A DNA stretch of 64,000 nucleotides from NCBI GenBank assembly GCA_041725895.1, contig JBGRQA010000023.1, forward strand, positions 1-64,000. Direction: 5' to 3'. Shown piece by piece: positions 27,656-37,665 of the stretch. The notes beneath the pieces are model-generated. The model worked only from the letters and a program-made list of their open reading frames with translations, searched no databases and had not been told where the DNA came from. A program made the position numbers and the translations under genes. This DNA comes from JBGRQA01 sp041725895 (GTDB taxonomy: Bacteria > Bacteroidota > Bacteroidia > Bacteroidales > Marinifilaceae). Each line of letters begins with the position of its first letter. Position 1 is the stretch's first letter.

Positions 27656-28561
27656 CTATAACCATTTCAAGCGAACTCCCTCTTCCTCTACCTCCAATCG
27701 AAGGAATCGACCCATTGGAAGGGTCCGGTTATCCGGAATGTGTCCGGCAGGAAAATTAAACACAACTGGGTAGGAATACCCCTCCACCGCTTCCCGGATT
27801 ATTTCGTAAGCCGATTTTCCAAAAGAAGGATCTCCCTCCTTCATATCAGTCATTCCACCAACAATCAATCCGGATAGCTCAGCCAGTTTTCCTGCAATCT
27901 TCAAATTCATTAACATCCTGTCAAGATGATACAACTCCTCCCCCAAATCCTCAATAAAGAGAATCTTTCCATGCGTTTCGACATCCATGGCCGTTCCCCG
28001 CAAGCTGTACAGTATTGAAAGATTTCCCCCTACCAGCTCTGTTTCCGCAACTCCCTTTCGATTCAATGGATGGGGCTGAATATGATAAGACGGCACCTGT
28101 CCAAATAAGCTACTCTGCAAAGAATTCAATGCTGGCGTTTCCTTTCCATCCCCTGGAAAATTAACAGGCATGGTAGAATGTAAACTTTCCACACCGAGAA
28201 TATGGTTCAGATAGGAATGAAAAACGGTGATATCGCTATAACCTACAATCCATTTTGGGTTTCGCATAAACAAATCAAAATCCAGATGTTCTAAAATCCG
28301 AATACAACCGTAGCCGCCACGCGCACAAACAATTGCACGAATATTGGAATCATCCAACATATCCTGAAGATCCTGAAGGCGGTCCTTATCTTTGCCTGCA
28401 AACTGGTTGTAATCAGAAAAAACGTGATTTCCCATTACAACCTTTAACCCCCAATCTTCAAAACGTTTTACGGCGGGAATAACTTTCTCTTTAGCGATTC
28501 GGCCGGCAGGAGCCACAATACCAATTCTATCGCCTTTTCTTAAAGCAGGGGGTTGATACAT
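27656..28561 (-). CDS. LD-carboxypeptidase (peptidase family S66)
   Basis: 301 residues. Family S66 enzymes cut the L,D bond of muropeptide tetrapeptides in the cytoplasm during cell-wall recycling. The start PPALRKGDRIGIVAPAG, the region CARGGYGCIRIL, the nucleophile Ser in VGYSDITVFH, the Glu in FIEDLGEE and the His in FPAGHIPDN form the expected catalytic set. No signal peptide is seen. It is probably cotranscribed with yraN. Confidence 0.92.
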   Translation of the reverse strand: MYQPPALRKGDRIGIVAPAGRIAKEKVIPAVKRFEDWGLKVVMGNHVFSDYNQFAGKDKDRLQDLQDMLDDSNIRAIVCARGGYGCIRILEHLDFDLFMRNPKWIVGYSDITVFHSYLNHILGVESLHSTMPVNFPGDGKETPALNSLQSSLFGQVPSYHIQPHPLNRKGVAETELVGGNLSILYSLRGTAMDVETHGKILFIEDLGEELYHLDRMLMNLKIAGKLAELSGLIVGGMTDMKEGDPSFGKSAYEIIREAVEGYSYPVVFNFPAGHIPDNRTLPMGRFLRLEVEEEGVRLKWL

Positions 28562-28641
28562 ACAAGGTTATTTTATTGTAAAGCATTACTAAAATAGGAA
28601 TAAAATGTAAATAGATAACACTATTTTTGCCAATTCTATTT

Positions 28642-28649
28642 TATCTTTG
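28642..28649 (+). promoter_or_regulatory. Possible -7 box upstream of metG
   Basis: TATCTTTG fits TAnnTTTG and lies before the small ORF at 28667 and metG. No -33 box is found at the right distance. Confidence 0.35.
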
Positions 28650-28666
28650 CCTAATTAATTCAGTAA

Positions 28667-28882
28667 ATGATCGTTTTCGGGGTCATTAATTTTCCGATAC
28701 GAGAAATTCTGATGCAAATTCCTGAGGATTTATACCATTTGCCTTATTTCAGGGTACCCAAATCTATTTGGGAATCACTGGAACCAAACAAAAATATTGT
28801 GCCGGAACAACCCCGGCATCAGGAAAACAAAAATTTTACAGTTGAACTTGCACTGAAAACAGGAAGCAAGATTTCACCTTAG
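28667..28882 (+). CDS. Small hypothetical protein upstream of metG
   Basis: 71 codons from the ATG at 28667, or 57 residues from the ATG at 28711 (MQIPEDLYHLPYFRVPKSIW). It lies 24 bp before metG in the same direction and just after a -7 box, which would make it the first gene of a metG unit. The sequence has no signal peptide, membrane segment or motif that I recognise. It may be a genuine short protein or an untranslated leader. Confidence 0.3.
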   Translation: MIVFGVINFPIREILMQIPEDLYHLPYFRVPKSIWESLEPNKNIVPEQPRHQENKNFTVELALKTGSKISP

Positions 28883-28906
28883 AAACCATTAAAGAAATAG
28901 TCTCTA

Positions 28907-30937
28907 ATGAAGAAATTTAACAGAACACTTGTAACCACGGCACTTCCTTATGCTAATGGTCCGGTGCATATCGGTCACCTTGCCGGAGTATATGTACCAG
29001 CTGATGTATATGTAAGATATTTACGTATGCGGGGAGAGGATGTGTTGTTGATTGGTGGATCGGACGAACATGGGGTCCCCATTACCATTAAAGCCCAAAA
29101 AGAAGGTATTACTCCTCAGGATGTCGTAGACAAGTACCACAATATTATTAAAAACTCGTTCGAGGGGCTTGGAATCTCATTTGATGTTTATTCAAGAACC
29201 AGTTCTCCAACCCACCACGAAACCGCTTCCGAATTTTTTAAAAGCCTTCACGACAAAGGAGAATTCATTGAAAAGTCATCGGAGCAGTATTACGACGAGG
29301 AAGCCAACCAATTCCTGGCTGACCGTTACATTACAGGAACCTGTCCTCATTGTAAAAGTGAAGGGGCCTACGGCGATCAATGTGAAAGCTGCGGTACTTC
29401 GTTGAATGCTACCGATCTGATCAATCCAACCTCCTCAATCACCGGAAACAAGCCTATTCTCAAAGAAACCAAACACTGGTTCCTGCCTTTGGATAAGCAT
29501 GAGGACGATCTGAAGAAATGGATTCTGGAAGATCACAAGGAATGGAAACCCAATGTATATGGTCAGTGCAAATCATGGTTGGACAACGGCTTGCATCCTC
29601 GTGCAGTAACTCGTGACCTAAACTGGGGAGTACCTGTTCCTGTTAAAGGAGCTGAAGGGAAAGTACTGTATGTTTGGTTCGATGCTCCTATCGGATACAT
29701 TTCGGCAACCAAAGAACATACTCCTGAGTGGGAGAAATACTGGAAGCAAGAGGATACCCGTATGCTCCATTTCATTGGAAAGGATAATATTGTATTCCAT
29801 TGCATTATTTTCCCTGCCATGCTGAAAGCTGAAGGATCCTTCATTCTTCCGGAAAATGTTCCGGCCAATGAGTTCCTTAACCTAGAAGGAGATAAGATTT
29901 CCACATCACGAAACTGGGCCGTATGGTTGCATGAATACCTTGAGGATTTCCCAGGAAAACAAGATGTTTTAAGATACGTATTAACAGCCAATGCTCCCGA
30001 ATCAAAGGACAACGACTTTACCTGGAAAGATTTCCAGGCACGCAACAACAATGAGTTGGTCGCCATTTTAGGGAACTTTATCAATCGAGCAGTAGTACTT
30101 ACCCACAAATACTTCGAAGGGAAAGTGCCTGCAGCTGGAGAATACAACGACTTCGATAAGGAAACTTTGGAAGCAATTCCTTCCCTTATCGAAAAGGTTG
30201 AAAAGAATCTGGAAACCTTCCACTTCCGTGAGGCCTTGAAGGAAGCTATGAACCTGGCTCGTTTGGGTAACAAATACCTGGCCGATACAGAGCCATGGAA
30301 AGTAATCAAGACGGATGAAGAGAGGGTTAAAACCATCATGAACATCTGCCTTCAGATTTCAACCAATTTGTCAACTCTTTTGGAACCTTTCCTGCCATTC
30401 ACCGCAGAAAAGCTGAGAGGATTCCTGAATATTGAGCCTCTTGCATGGGAAAAAATGGGTGCCCAGGTAATTGAAGCCGGTCATAGCATCAACAAAGCCC
30501 AATTGCTTTTCGAAAAAGTAGAGGATACCACTATTCAAGCCCAGGTAGACAAACTTTTGGCAACAAAAGCAGCTAATGAAGCTGCCGCAAAACCTGTTAC
30601 CCCAGCCAAAGAAAATATCAATTTTGATGATTTCATGAAGATGGATATTCGCGTTGGAACCATCGTGGAAGCAGAAAAAGTAGCCAAAACCAAAAAGCTT
30701 CTGAAACTAACCGTTGACACCGGAATCGATAAGCGAACCGTTGTTTCCGGAATTGCAGAACACTACAAACCAGAGGAGATTATAGGAACTCAGGTTAGTA
30801 TTCTGGTAAACCTTGAGCCCAAAAAACTAAAGGGAATTGAATCTCAGGGTATGATTCTTATGGCTGAGGATGCCGATGGTAAACTGGCTTTTGTTTCACC
30901 AGACAAAGTAGTAAAACCTGGTTCCGAAATCAGATAA
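28907..30937 (+). CDS. metG: Methionyl-tRNA synthetase
   Basis: 676 residues, the long form. Catalytic domain with HIGH at 21-24 (PVHIGHLAG), the zinc knuckle CPHC..CESC, and the KMSKS counterpart as KISTSR. The anticodon-binding helical domain follows (about 400-550). The C-terminal tRNA-binding OB domain (570-676; FDDFMKMDIRVGTIVEAE, GMILMAED) promotes dimer formation and tRNA affinity. A Rho-independent terminator follows. Confidence 0.98.
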   Translation: MKKFNRTLVTTALPYANGPVHIGHLAGVYVPADVYVRYLRMRGEDVLLIGGSDEHGVPITIKAQKEGITPQDVVDKYHNIIKNSFEGLGISFDVYSRTSSPTHHETASEFFKSLHDKGEFIEKSSEQYYDEEANQFLADRYITGTCPHCKSEGAYGDQCESCGTSLNATDLINPTSSITGNKPILKETKHWFLPLDKHEDDLKKWILEDHKEWKPNVYGQCKSWLDNGLHPRAVTRDLNWGVPVPVKGAEGKVLYVWFDAPIGYISATKEHTPEWEKYWKQEDTRMLHFIGKDNIVFHCIIFPAMLKAEGSFILPENVPANEFLNLEGDKISTSRNWAVWLHEYLEDFPGKQDVLRYVLTANAPESKDNDFTWKDFQARNNNELVAILGNFINRAVVLTHKYFEGKVPAAGEYNDFDKETLEAIPSLIEKVEKNLETFHFREALKEAMNLARLGNKYLADTEPWKVIKTDEERVKTIMNICLQISTNLSTLLEPFLPFTAEKLRGFLNIEPLAWEKMGAQVIEAGHSINKAQLLFEKVEDTTIQAQVDKLLATKAANEAAAKPVTPAKENINFDDFMKMDIRVGTIVEAEKVAKTKKLLKLTVDTGIDKRTVVSGIAEHYKPEEIIGTQVSILVNLEPKKLKGIESQGMILMAEDADGKLAFVSPDKVVKPGSEIR

Positions 30938-30957
30938 TCGGAATTATAATATACAAA

Positions 30958-30990
30958 AGAACCCCATCCTAGCGGATGGGGTTTCTTTTT
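30958..30990 (+). terminator. Rho-independent terminator of metG
   Basis: ACCCCATCC-TAGC-GGATGGGGT, a perfect 9-bp stem followed by TTCTTTTT. It lies between convergent genes and could also work on the minus strand. Confidence 0.9.
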
Positions 30991-31010
30991 GCATATAAAT
31001 ATCTTAGTCC

Positions 31011-31949
31011 TTACTTTTTCAAAATCCAGCAGGAAGCCTTTGGATTGTCGGCAATCACCTTTCGCTTAAATTTCAAAGTAGCAGTTCTACTTTCGAATGA
31101 ATTAACAGCCACAGAAAAAAGTTTCTTATTTTGGATAATCTCAGCCGGATAGTTTCTCCTCTGCAACTCTTGCTTCAATACTCTGGCGTTATCAAGACTG
31201 GCAAAACTTCCCGCAATAAGATAATAACGGTTTCGAACAACCGGTTCCACATTCCTAACCTCCGGCTCATAACGAACCAATTCACTTGGAGCAGAAATTT
31301 CGGCCTTTTTAATTTGAGTATTGGAAGGACTACTTTCCTTTACTACCTCCACCGGACTCATACTTGAGTACTGAAGCCCTCCGTCCCTATCGGTTGAAAG
31401 CGGAAGCAAAGTAAGCATCACAATAGCCGGAATACCAACAGCTGCATATCTTAACACGCGGGGGGTAATCCTGTTACGCAATTGCGAAAAATCAAACTTC
31501 GCATGTTTTTCCCTTGCAACCTCAAAAGTGTTTATCTGAGGTAGAGAAAAACTGCCCATTCCCAATGCATCCACCAGGAAATTCACTTCACAACCAGGCT
31601 CAAACTGCAAATTGTAGCGTTTGTCGAAGCTAAAATGCCCCACTCCCTCCAATTCTACTTTCTCTCCCCTGTGGAGTCTTACTTCGAGATCTTCAACAAA
31701 AAAAGCAATGGATTTTTGAGCCTCTTCATAACTCATCTTTTCGGCTTCGATCAACCGATGAATTAACAATCCATCATTTTGTTTCAAGTTCCGGTTAAAA
31801 CTGATGTCTTTGGTTGGAGGCAGAAAAATATTCTTGCTTTCATCAATAGAAGCACTTCTATAGTTTGCTATAAACCCACCAAAATCAGGCAGAATAACAC
31901 AATCATGAAGAAATAGTAAATCCTTGATATATTTTGTAATCTCTAGCAT
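31011..31949 (-). CDS. CCDC81-like HU domain and SPOR domain protein
   Basis: 312 residues from the ATG at 31949 (MLEITKYIKDLLFLHDCVIL), the normal start of this Bacteroidota family; 18 more residues upstream are open but unlikely. Residues 1-140 hold two HU-like domains (PDFGGFIANYRSA and GVGHFSFDKRYNLQFEPG). A single transmembrane segment (about 180-200, YAAVGIPAIVMLTLLPL) separates them from a C-terminal SPOR domain (about 245-312, RYYLIAGSFASLDNARVLKQ), which binds denuded peptidoglycan at division sites. The topology suggests a cytoplasmic HU part linked to periplasmic SPOR; the role is inferred. Confidence 0.88.
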   Translation of the reverse strand: MLEITKYIKDLLFLHDCVILPDFGGFIANYRSASIDESKNIFLPPTKDISFNRNLKQNDGLLIHRLIEAEKMSYEEAQKSIAFFVEDLEVRLHRGEKVELEGVGHFSFDKRYNLQFEPGCEVNFLVDALGMGSFSLPQINTFEVAREKHAKFDFSQLRNRITPRVLRYAAVGIPAIVMLTLLPLSTDRDGGLQYSSMSPVEVVKESSPSNTQIKKAEISAPSELVRYEPEVRNVEPVVRNRYYLIAGSFASLDNARVLKQELQRRNYPAEIIQNKKLFSVAVNSFESRTATLKFKRKVIADNPKASCWILKK

Positions 31950-32095
31950 AATAACAAAGATAATGAAAAATCGTTCCGACTCAAACGAAATCACACAAAA
32001 CACAACATAACCACCAACTAATTAATCAATTAAAAGTTAAATAATTTATTTTCAATTACCGATTACTATCTACCCAACAATAACAAAATTATTCG

Positions 32096-32103
32096 TAATT
32101 TTG
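32096..32103 (+). promoter_or_regulatory. Possible -7 box of the galE unit
   Basis: TAATTTTG matches TAnnTTTG, 47 bp before the galE ATG. The -33 position lacks a TTTG. Confidence 0.35.
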
Positions 32104-32150
32104 AATTTATTAGGGAACCTTGGAACGCATTCATCTTATAAACTTTATTC

Positions 32151-33185
32151 ATGAAAAAACAGATTTTGGTAACCGGAGGAACCGGTTACATCGGATCTCA
32201 CACAGTTGTGGAGTTACAAAACAGTGGTTATGAAGTTGTAATTGTTGACAACCTATCCAATTCTAAAATTGAAGTATTGGATGGAATTGAAAGCATTACG
32301 GGAATTCGTCCTGAGTTCGAAAACTTCGATCTTACCGACAAAAACAAGGTTCAGAATTTCTTTACCAAATACAACAAAGTAGAAGCTATTATCCACTTTG
32401 CCGCTTCTAAAGCTGTTGGTGAATCGGTTGAACAACCCCTACTTTACTATCAAAACAACCTGGTTTCCTTACTGAATATTTTGGAAGCAATGAAGCAATT
32501 CACCGTTCCCAATCTTGTATTCTCTTCCTCCTGTACCGTTTACGGGCAACCTGAAAAACTTCCCGTAACCGAACAAACTCCCCGCCAGGAAGCAGAATCT
32601 CCATATGGAAATACCAAAGCTATTGCTGAAGACATTATTCGCGACAGCATTAAAGCGTACGGTGAATTGAAAGGAATCGCATTGCGCTACTTTAATCCAA
32701 TCGGAGCACATGCATCGGCAAAAATTGGGGAACTTCCTCTTGGCGTACCAAACAACCTGATCCCATTCCTTACACAAACCGTAGCAGGAATCCGTCCGGA
32801 GCTAAGTGTTTTCGGTAATGACTACAACACTCCCGACGGCTCATGCATCAGAGATTACATTCATGTGGTGGATCTGGCCAAAGCACATGTTGTTGCCATT
32901 GAACGATTGCTGGAAGACAAGCATAAAAATCGTTTTGAGTATTTTAATGTAGGTACAGGAAAGGGCGTTTCGGTGCTTGAAATAATCAATGCATTCGAAA
33001 GAGCTACCGGCGAAAAAGTACCACACAAGATTGTTGAACGTCGTGCAGGAGATATCGAACAAATATATGCCGACACCAATTTTGCCAACCAAGAATTAGG
33101 CTGGAAAGCAGAAAGCACACTGGAAGAAACCCTCCTTTCGGCTTGGAAATGGCAGGAAAACTTAAAGGAAGAAGCCATAAAATAA
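32151..33185 (+). CDS. galE: UDP-glucose 4-epimerase
   Basis: 344 residues. It interconverts UDP-glucose and UDP-galactose. The NAD-binding GGTGYIGSHT is at the N-terminus; the catalytic Ser/Tyr/Lys are in FSSSCTVYG and SPYGNTKA; the family block RYFNPIGAHASAKIGE and the DYIHVVDLAKAH block are present. It is followed 8 bp later by the rfbB start, so both form one unit. Confidence 0.95.
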   Translation: MKKQILVTGGTGYIGSHTVVELQNSGYEVVIVDNLSNSKIEVLDGIESITGIRPEFENFDLTDKNKVQNFFTKYNKVEAIIHFAASKAVGESVEQPLLYYQNNLVSLLNILEAMKQFTVPNLVFSSSCTVYGQPEKLPVTEQTPRQEAESPYGNTKAIAEDIIRDSIKAYGELKGIALRYFNPIGAHASAKIGELPLGVPNNLIPFLTQTVAGIRPELSVFGNDYNTPDGSCIRDYIHVVDLAKAHVVAIERLLEDKHKNRFEYFNVGTGKGVSVLEIINAFERATGEKVPHKIVERRAGDIEQIYADTNFANQELGWKAESTLEETLLSAWKWQENLKEEAIK

Positions 33186-33193
33186 TTCAAGAT

Positions 33194-34249
33194 ATGAACA
33201 AAACGATTCTGATTACAGGTGGAGCCGGTTTTATTGGTTCGCATGTTGTGAGGTTATTTGTAAACAAATACCCCAACTACAAGATTGTAAATCTGGATGC
33301 TTTAACCTATGCCGGCAATTTGGAAAACCTTAAGGATTTGGATGCCTACTCCAACTACGAATTCGTAAAAGGAGACATCACGGATCTAGCCTTTGTCACC
33401 CGACTTTTTCAAACCTACCAATTTGAAGGAGTTCTTCATCTGGCAGCAGAATCTCATGTGGATCGATCCATTAGCAATCCACTACAGTTCATACAAACAA
33501 ATATTGTAGGAACGGTTAACCTGTTGAATGCTGCCCGTGAATTATGGCAAAACCAATTCTCAGGAAAACGTTTCTACCATATCTCCACCGACGAGGTTTA
33601 TGGTTCTTTGGGTCCCGAAGGAAAGTTTACCGAAACCACTCCTTACGATCCCAGAAGTCCCTACTCCGCATCCAAAGCAAGTTCTGACCATCTGGTCAGA
33701 GCCTATTTCCACACCTTTGGTTTGCCGGTTGTAATTTCCAACTGCTCGAATAATTATGGTGCAAATCAGTTCCCTGAGAAACTAATTCCTCTTGTCATCA
33801 ACAACATCAAACACAACAAAGCTTTGCCTATTTACGGGAAGGGTGAGAATGTGCGCGATTGGCTGTATGTAGAGGACCACGCCCGAGCTATCGACCTGGT
33901 GTTTCATCAGGGAAAAGAGGGGGAAACCTACAACATAGGAGGCAATAATGAATGGAACAACCTGGATCTGGTTAAAAAACTTTGCGAAATCATGGATCGT
34001 AAACTGGATCGTGTAGCTGGAACTTCCGCTCAATTGATCACTTTTGTGAAAGACCGGGCTGGCCATGATTTACGATATGCAATTGATGCCTCCAAAATTG
34101 AGAAGGATTTGGGGTGGCAACCCGAAATCAAGTTTGAGGAGGGATTTGAAAAAACCATAGACTGGTATTTGGAGAATGAGGAATGGCTGGCTCATATTCT
34201 TTCCGGAGAATATGAGAAATACTACCAGGATCAATACCAGAACAGATAA
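33194..34249 (+). CDS. rfbB: dTDP-glucose 4,6-dehydratase
   Basis: 351 residues from the ATG at 33194 (MNKTILITGGAGFIGSH); the frame is open upstream to 33143 inside galE, but this start fits the family. It converts dTDP-glucose to the 4-keto-6-deoxy sugar, the step before dTDP-rhamnose and other deoxy sugars. GGAGFIGSH, the catalytic block STDEVYG, the YxxxK in SPYSASKASSDH and NNYGANQFPEKLIP are present. The other rfb genes (rfbA, rfbC, rfbD) are not in this window. Confidence 0.96.
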   Translation: MNKTILITGGAGFIGSHVVRLFVNKYPNYKIVNLDALTYAGNLENLKDLDAYSNYEFVKGDITDLAFVTRLFQTYQFEGVLHLAAESHVDRSISNPLQFIQTNIVGTVNLLNAARELWQNQFSGKRFYHISTDEVYGSLGPEGKFTETTPYDPRSPYSASKASSDHLVRAYFHTFGLPVVISNCSNNYGANQFPEKLIPLVINNIKHNKALPIYGKGENVRDWLYVEDHARAIDLVFHQGKEGETYNIGGNNEWNNLDLVKKLCEIMDRKLDRVAGTSAQLITFVKDRAGHDLRYAIDASKIEKDLGWQPEIKFEEGFEKTIDWYLENEEWLAHILSGEYEKYYQDQYQNR

Positions 34250-34250
34250 A

Positions 34251-34283
34251 AAAAAGCGATGTGAAATTCACATCGCTTTTTTC
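34251..34283. terminator. Bidirectional terminator between rfbB and glmS
   Basis: AAAAAGCGATGTGA-AAT-TCACATCGCTTTTTT, a near-perfect hairpin with A and T runs on both sides, so it can terminate rfbB (plus) and glmS (minus). Confidence 0.9.
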
Positions 34284-34299
34284 TTATTATTTATATTTC

Positions 34300-36135
34300 T
34301 TACTCTACAGTAACCGATTTGGCAAGGTTTCGAGGTTGATCTACATTACAACCACGCAACACAGCAATATGATAAGAAATCAACTGCAAAGGAATAACCG
34401 TCAACAATGGAGCCAATCCTTCCAAAGTTTCGGGAATTTCAATCACATGATCGGCCATTTTACGAATTACGGTATCACCTTCGGTAACAACAGCAATCAC
34501 GTGTCCCTTACGTGCTTTCACCTCCTGAATATTGCTTACGATTTTCTCGTAAGACTTATCCTTGGTAGCCACAACGAATACAGGCATTTGCTCGTCAATC
34601 AAAGCAATAGGACCATGCTTCATTTCCGCAGCAGGATAACCTTCCGCATGGATATAAGAAATTTCTTTCAACTTCAGCGCTCCTTCCAGGGCTACGGGGA
34701 ACAGGAATCCACGTCCAAGATACAGAGCATTTGTAGCATTCATATATTGTGCTGACAAGTCTTTGATCATTTCTTCCTTATCCAGAATTAACTGAATTTT
34801 TCCAGGAAGCTTGGCAAACTCCTGAATCAAGGCATGATACTCGTCTTTTGGAAGAGTCCCTTTTCGGTAACCCACCAACATAGCCATCATGGTTAAAACA
34901 GTAACCTGTGCGGTAAATGCTTTGGTTGAAGCTACCCCGATTTCAGGCCCTGCATGAGTATATACTCCTGCATGAGTCTCTCTTGGGATACTTGAACCCA
35001 CCACATTACATACGCCCAATACTGTTGCTCCAGCCTCTTTTGCCAACTTAATAGCGGCTAATGTATCTGCTGTTTCCCCACTTTGGCTTATAGCAAGTAC
35101 AATATCGTCTTCAAAAATTACAGGATTACGGTAACGGAATTCAGATGCATATTCTACCTCCACAGGGATACGTGCATATTCTTCGAAAAGATATTCCCCA
35201 ACCACACCGGCATGCCAGGAGGTTCCGCAACCAATAATCAGAATTCTGCGGGCATTTACCAATTTAGGAATTACCTCGTTGATTCCACCCAAGAAGATTT
35301 CGTTGGATTTTGTTGAAACACGACCTCGGATGGTATCATGAATAGAATGAACCTGCTCAAAAATTTCTTTCAGCATGAAATGTTCATACCCTCCTTTTTC
35401 AATTTTTTCAATGTCCAGATCCAGCTTCTGAATATGGGGAGTCAGCATATCATTTTGAATGGTTTTTAATGTCAGCTCATCTCTTTTAATAATGGCCACA
35501 TCATCATCATTCAAATAGATTACACTTTGAGTGTATTCAACAATTGGAGTCGCATCTGAAGCTAAAAAATATTCACCGTTTCCAACACCAACTACAAGAG
35601 GACTACCTTTACGAGCAGCGATCAACTGATCCGGTTCGTCCTTACAAATTACAACCAAACCATAGGCACCTACAACCTTGGTTAAAGCCAAACGAACAGC
35701 TATATCTGCAGTAACCTGTCCTTTCATATAGATGTATTCAATCAAATTAGCCAACACCTCTGTGTCAGTTTCACTTGAAAAAGAATACCCCCGATTAATC
35801 AATTTCTCCCGCAAGAGAGCGTAATTCTCAATGATACCATTGTGAATAATCACAAACTTACCATTCATGGACTGATGTGGGTGAGCATTCTCATCATTGG
35901 GTTCCCCGTGGGTTGCCCAACGTGTATGGCCAATCCCCATACTCCCTGAAATATCATGCCCTTTCACATGATCTTCCAAATCCTGAACCTTCCCTTTGCA
36001 TTTGAATACGCGAGAATCTCCATTCGAAAGAGCAACTCCGGCAGAATCGTACCCTCGATACTCCAGTCGCTTCAATCCATTTATCAAGATGGGGTAAGCC
36101 TCCTTACCTCCAATATAACCTACAATACCACACAT
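34300..36135 (-). CDS. glmS: Glutamine-fructose-6-phosphate aminotransferase (isomerising)
   Basis: 611 residues. GlmS makes glucosamine-6-phosphate from fructose-6-phosphate and glutamine, feeding cell-wall and LPS synthesis. The N-terminal Cys2 nucleophile (MCGIVGYIG), the glutaminase blocks YRGYDSAGVA and GHTRWATHG, the two SIS domains (ISQSGETADTLAA) and the C-terminal LAKSVTVE are all intact. Its start is 7 bp after the DUF4270 gene, so glgA-like, DUF4270 gene and glmS appear to be cotranscribed. No glmS ribozyme is seen. Confidence 0.98.
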   Translation of the reverse strand: MCGIVGYIGGKEAYPILINGLKRLEYRGYDSAGVALSNGDSRVFKCKGKVQDLEDHVKGHDISGSMGIGHTRWATHGEPNDENAHPHQSMNGKFVIIHNGIIENYALLREKLINRGYSFSSETDTEVLANLIEYIYMKGQVTADIAVRLALTKVVGAYGLVVICKDEPDQLIAARKGSPLVVGVGNGEYFLASDATPIVEYTQSVIYLNDDDVAIIKRDELTLKTIQNDMLTPHIQKLDLDIEKIEKGGYEHFMLKEIFEQVHSIHDTIRGRVSTKSNEIFLGGINEVIPKLVNARRILIIGCGTSWHAGVVGEYLFEEYARIPVEVEYASEFRYRNPVIFEDDIVLAISQSGETADTLAAIKLAKEAGATVLGVCNVVGSSIPRETHAGVYTHAGPEIGVASTKAFTAQVTVLTMMAMLVGYRKGTLPKDEYHALIQEFAKLPGKIQLILDKEEMIKDLSAQYMNATNALYLGRGFLFPVALEGALKLKEISYIHAEGYPAAEMKHGPIALIDEQMPVFVVATKDKSYEKIVSNIQEVKARKGHVIAVVTEGDTVIRKMADHVIEIPETLEGLAPLLTVIPLQLISYHIAVLRGCNVDQPRNLAKSVTVE

Positions 36136-36142
36136 AATAATT

Positions 36143-37633
36143 CTATAATTTTGTATAAGTTAGAGTCAACTTAATTCGTTTTTCTTCTTTTGGATCTCCA
36201 ACTTTAGGATTCTCAACAACTACGCTTCGCGGATTGCTACTGCTTCCTGCTGTACGAATAATCAATCCGTTATCAAGCTTATCCTCATTGTCCACAATCT
36301 CTTGCAAGTAATTTTGAATATTAAACACATATTCCTTTTCCTTAGAGGAATAGAATCCATTCACCAACAAAGGAGATATCTCACTATCAGGAAGAGCAAT
36401 TTCATTCCCTTCATCATCAAGTGCAAAAATTTCAAGGCGCAAAGGCACATCCAGGGTATCTACAACCGACAACCTTAAACTGGCTTTGTTTATGGCAATT
36501 TTACCTTTCTCCTTCAGGTAATCGTTCAAGCCTTCGGCCTGTATCTTTATTTTGGAACCTAACATCCCCTGGGCGTAAACAACATCACCCTCCTGGTCTG
36601 TCTTATCAAAAAACTGCTCTATGTCGGCTCCGGCCTGATCGTGTTCAAATCGGTTCAAACGGATGGAAAAGTCTTGAACTCTGAAACCATATTCATAGGT
36701 AGGGTAGGAAACAAAAGTAGCTTCCTTATAAATGCCATCCCCATCCTTGTCTTCATAGTATTTAGTTTCCGTCTTTTTCTCTTCGTTCCTATAGCTTAAG
36801 TGGAAACGAATTCCGGAACGGGCTGCCTTTTGAGACAATACACTGAATTCATATATGGCACCTTTGCCTTCCGGTGACTCCGTCTCAACATAAATCCCTT
36901 TAAAGAAGTTCAAAAAAGCTTCCGAACTACTAAAGTGAGTCTTATCAGCATTTTTAAAATACTCAACAACATCTTGCTTCAAAGGAATTCGCAATTGTAA
37001 TTCTTCCACCCGAATGGTATCAAATTTAAGCAAAGGCAATTTGCTCGTATCCTTTACAACAACCTTTCCATCAACAAGAGTTTCAAATTTGAATGTTTTT
37101 GTCGTATCGAGATTTACTTTATCTCCTCTCATCACATCAACGAGAGAAGTTTTATTAAAATCCATACTTGCAATCTCTGTCTTTAGAGAAGGACGAAAAT
37201 CCTCTGGATAATTTGTTTGTAAATCCAGAGGATTGTTAATCTCGTATACACGAATTTTTTGATTAGCAAGACTATCTCCTATCATACCTTTGAAATAAAG
37301 GACCACAAAAGCCGAATCAACTTGTAGGGTATCTAAAGGAGACCCTTGCATCAATCTCAGTTGAGATACAAAACCTGCTTTTGAGGCACCAAATTTTTCA
37401 CTGTTAACTCCTCCTGCCAAAAGAGTATTTGCTTCTTTGGGCAAAAAAGATTCATCGGAAAGGGTATAGGCCTTAAAGCTAAGTCCACTATCGGAATCGA
37501 CATCAATTCTATCTTTTTTCAATAAATCGGAACCGATAATGGGTTCATCTTCGCTACAGCTTACCATACCTACCGCTACCATAAACAGGAAAACGGGCAG
37601 GGCTAGTTTTGAGAGATACTTCTTACTAATCAA
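36143..37633 (-). CDS. DUF4270 family lipoprotein
   Basis: 496 residues with a lipoprotein signal (LPVFLFMVAVGMVSCSEDE, mature Cys26). Beginning with IIGSDLL and the later FKAYTLSDESFLPKEA block, it matches DUF4270, a Bacteroidota-only family that I recall next to the short glycogen synthase gene and near panC, as here. Mostly beta sequence. Role unknown; exposed on the cell envelope by inference. 32 bp separates it from the upstream glycogen synthase gene. Confidence 0.88.
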   Translation of the reverse strand: MISKKYLSKLALPVFLFMVAVGMVSCSEDEPIIGSDLLKKDRIDVDSDSGLSFKAYTLSDESFLPKEANTLLAGGVNSEKFGASKAGFVSQLRLMQGSPLDTLQVDSAFVVLYFKGMIGDSLANQKIRVYEINNPLDLQTNYPEDFRPSLKTEIASMDFNKTSLVDVMRGDKVNLDTTKTFKFETLVDGKVVVKDTSKLPLLKFDTIRVEELQLRIPLKQDVVEYFKNADKTHFSSSEAFLNFFKGIYVETESPEGKGAIYEFSVLSQKAARSGIRFHLSYRNEEKKTETKYYEDKDGDGIYKEATFVSYPTYEYGFRVQDFSIRLNRFEHDQAGADIEQFFDKTDQEGDVVYAQGMLGSKIKIQAEGLNDYLKEKGKIAINKASLRLSVVDTLDVPLRLEIFALDDEGNEIALPDSEISPLLVNGFYSSKEKEYVFNIQNYLQEIVDNEDKLDNGLIIRTAGSSSNPRSVVVENPKVGDPKEEKRIKLTLTYTKL

Positions 37634-37665
37634 ATCTGATGAATTTAGAATGCGTTACTAATCAT

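Noticed and set aside
29563..30345. 260-codon minus-strand frame inside metG
   Set aside because: Antisense shadow; metG is complete and well conserved.
35083..36174. glmS ribozyme or other RNA switch near glmS
   Set aside because: The glmS gene starts 7 bp after the preceding gene, leaving no room for a leader element.
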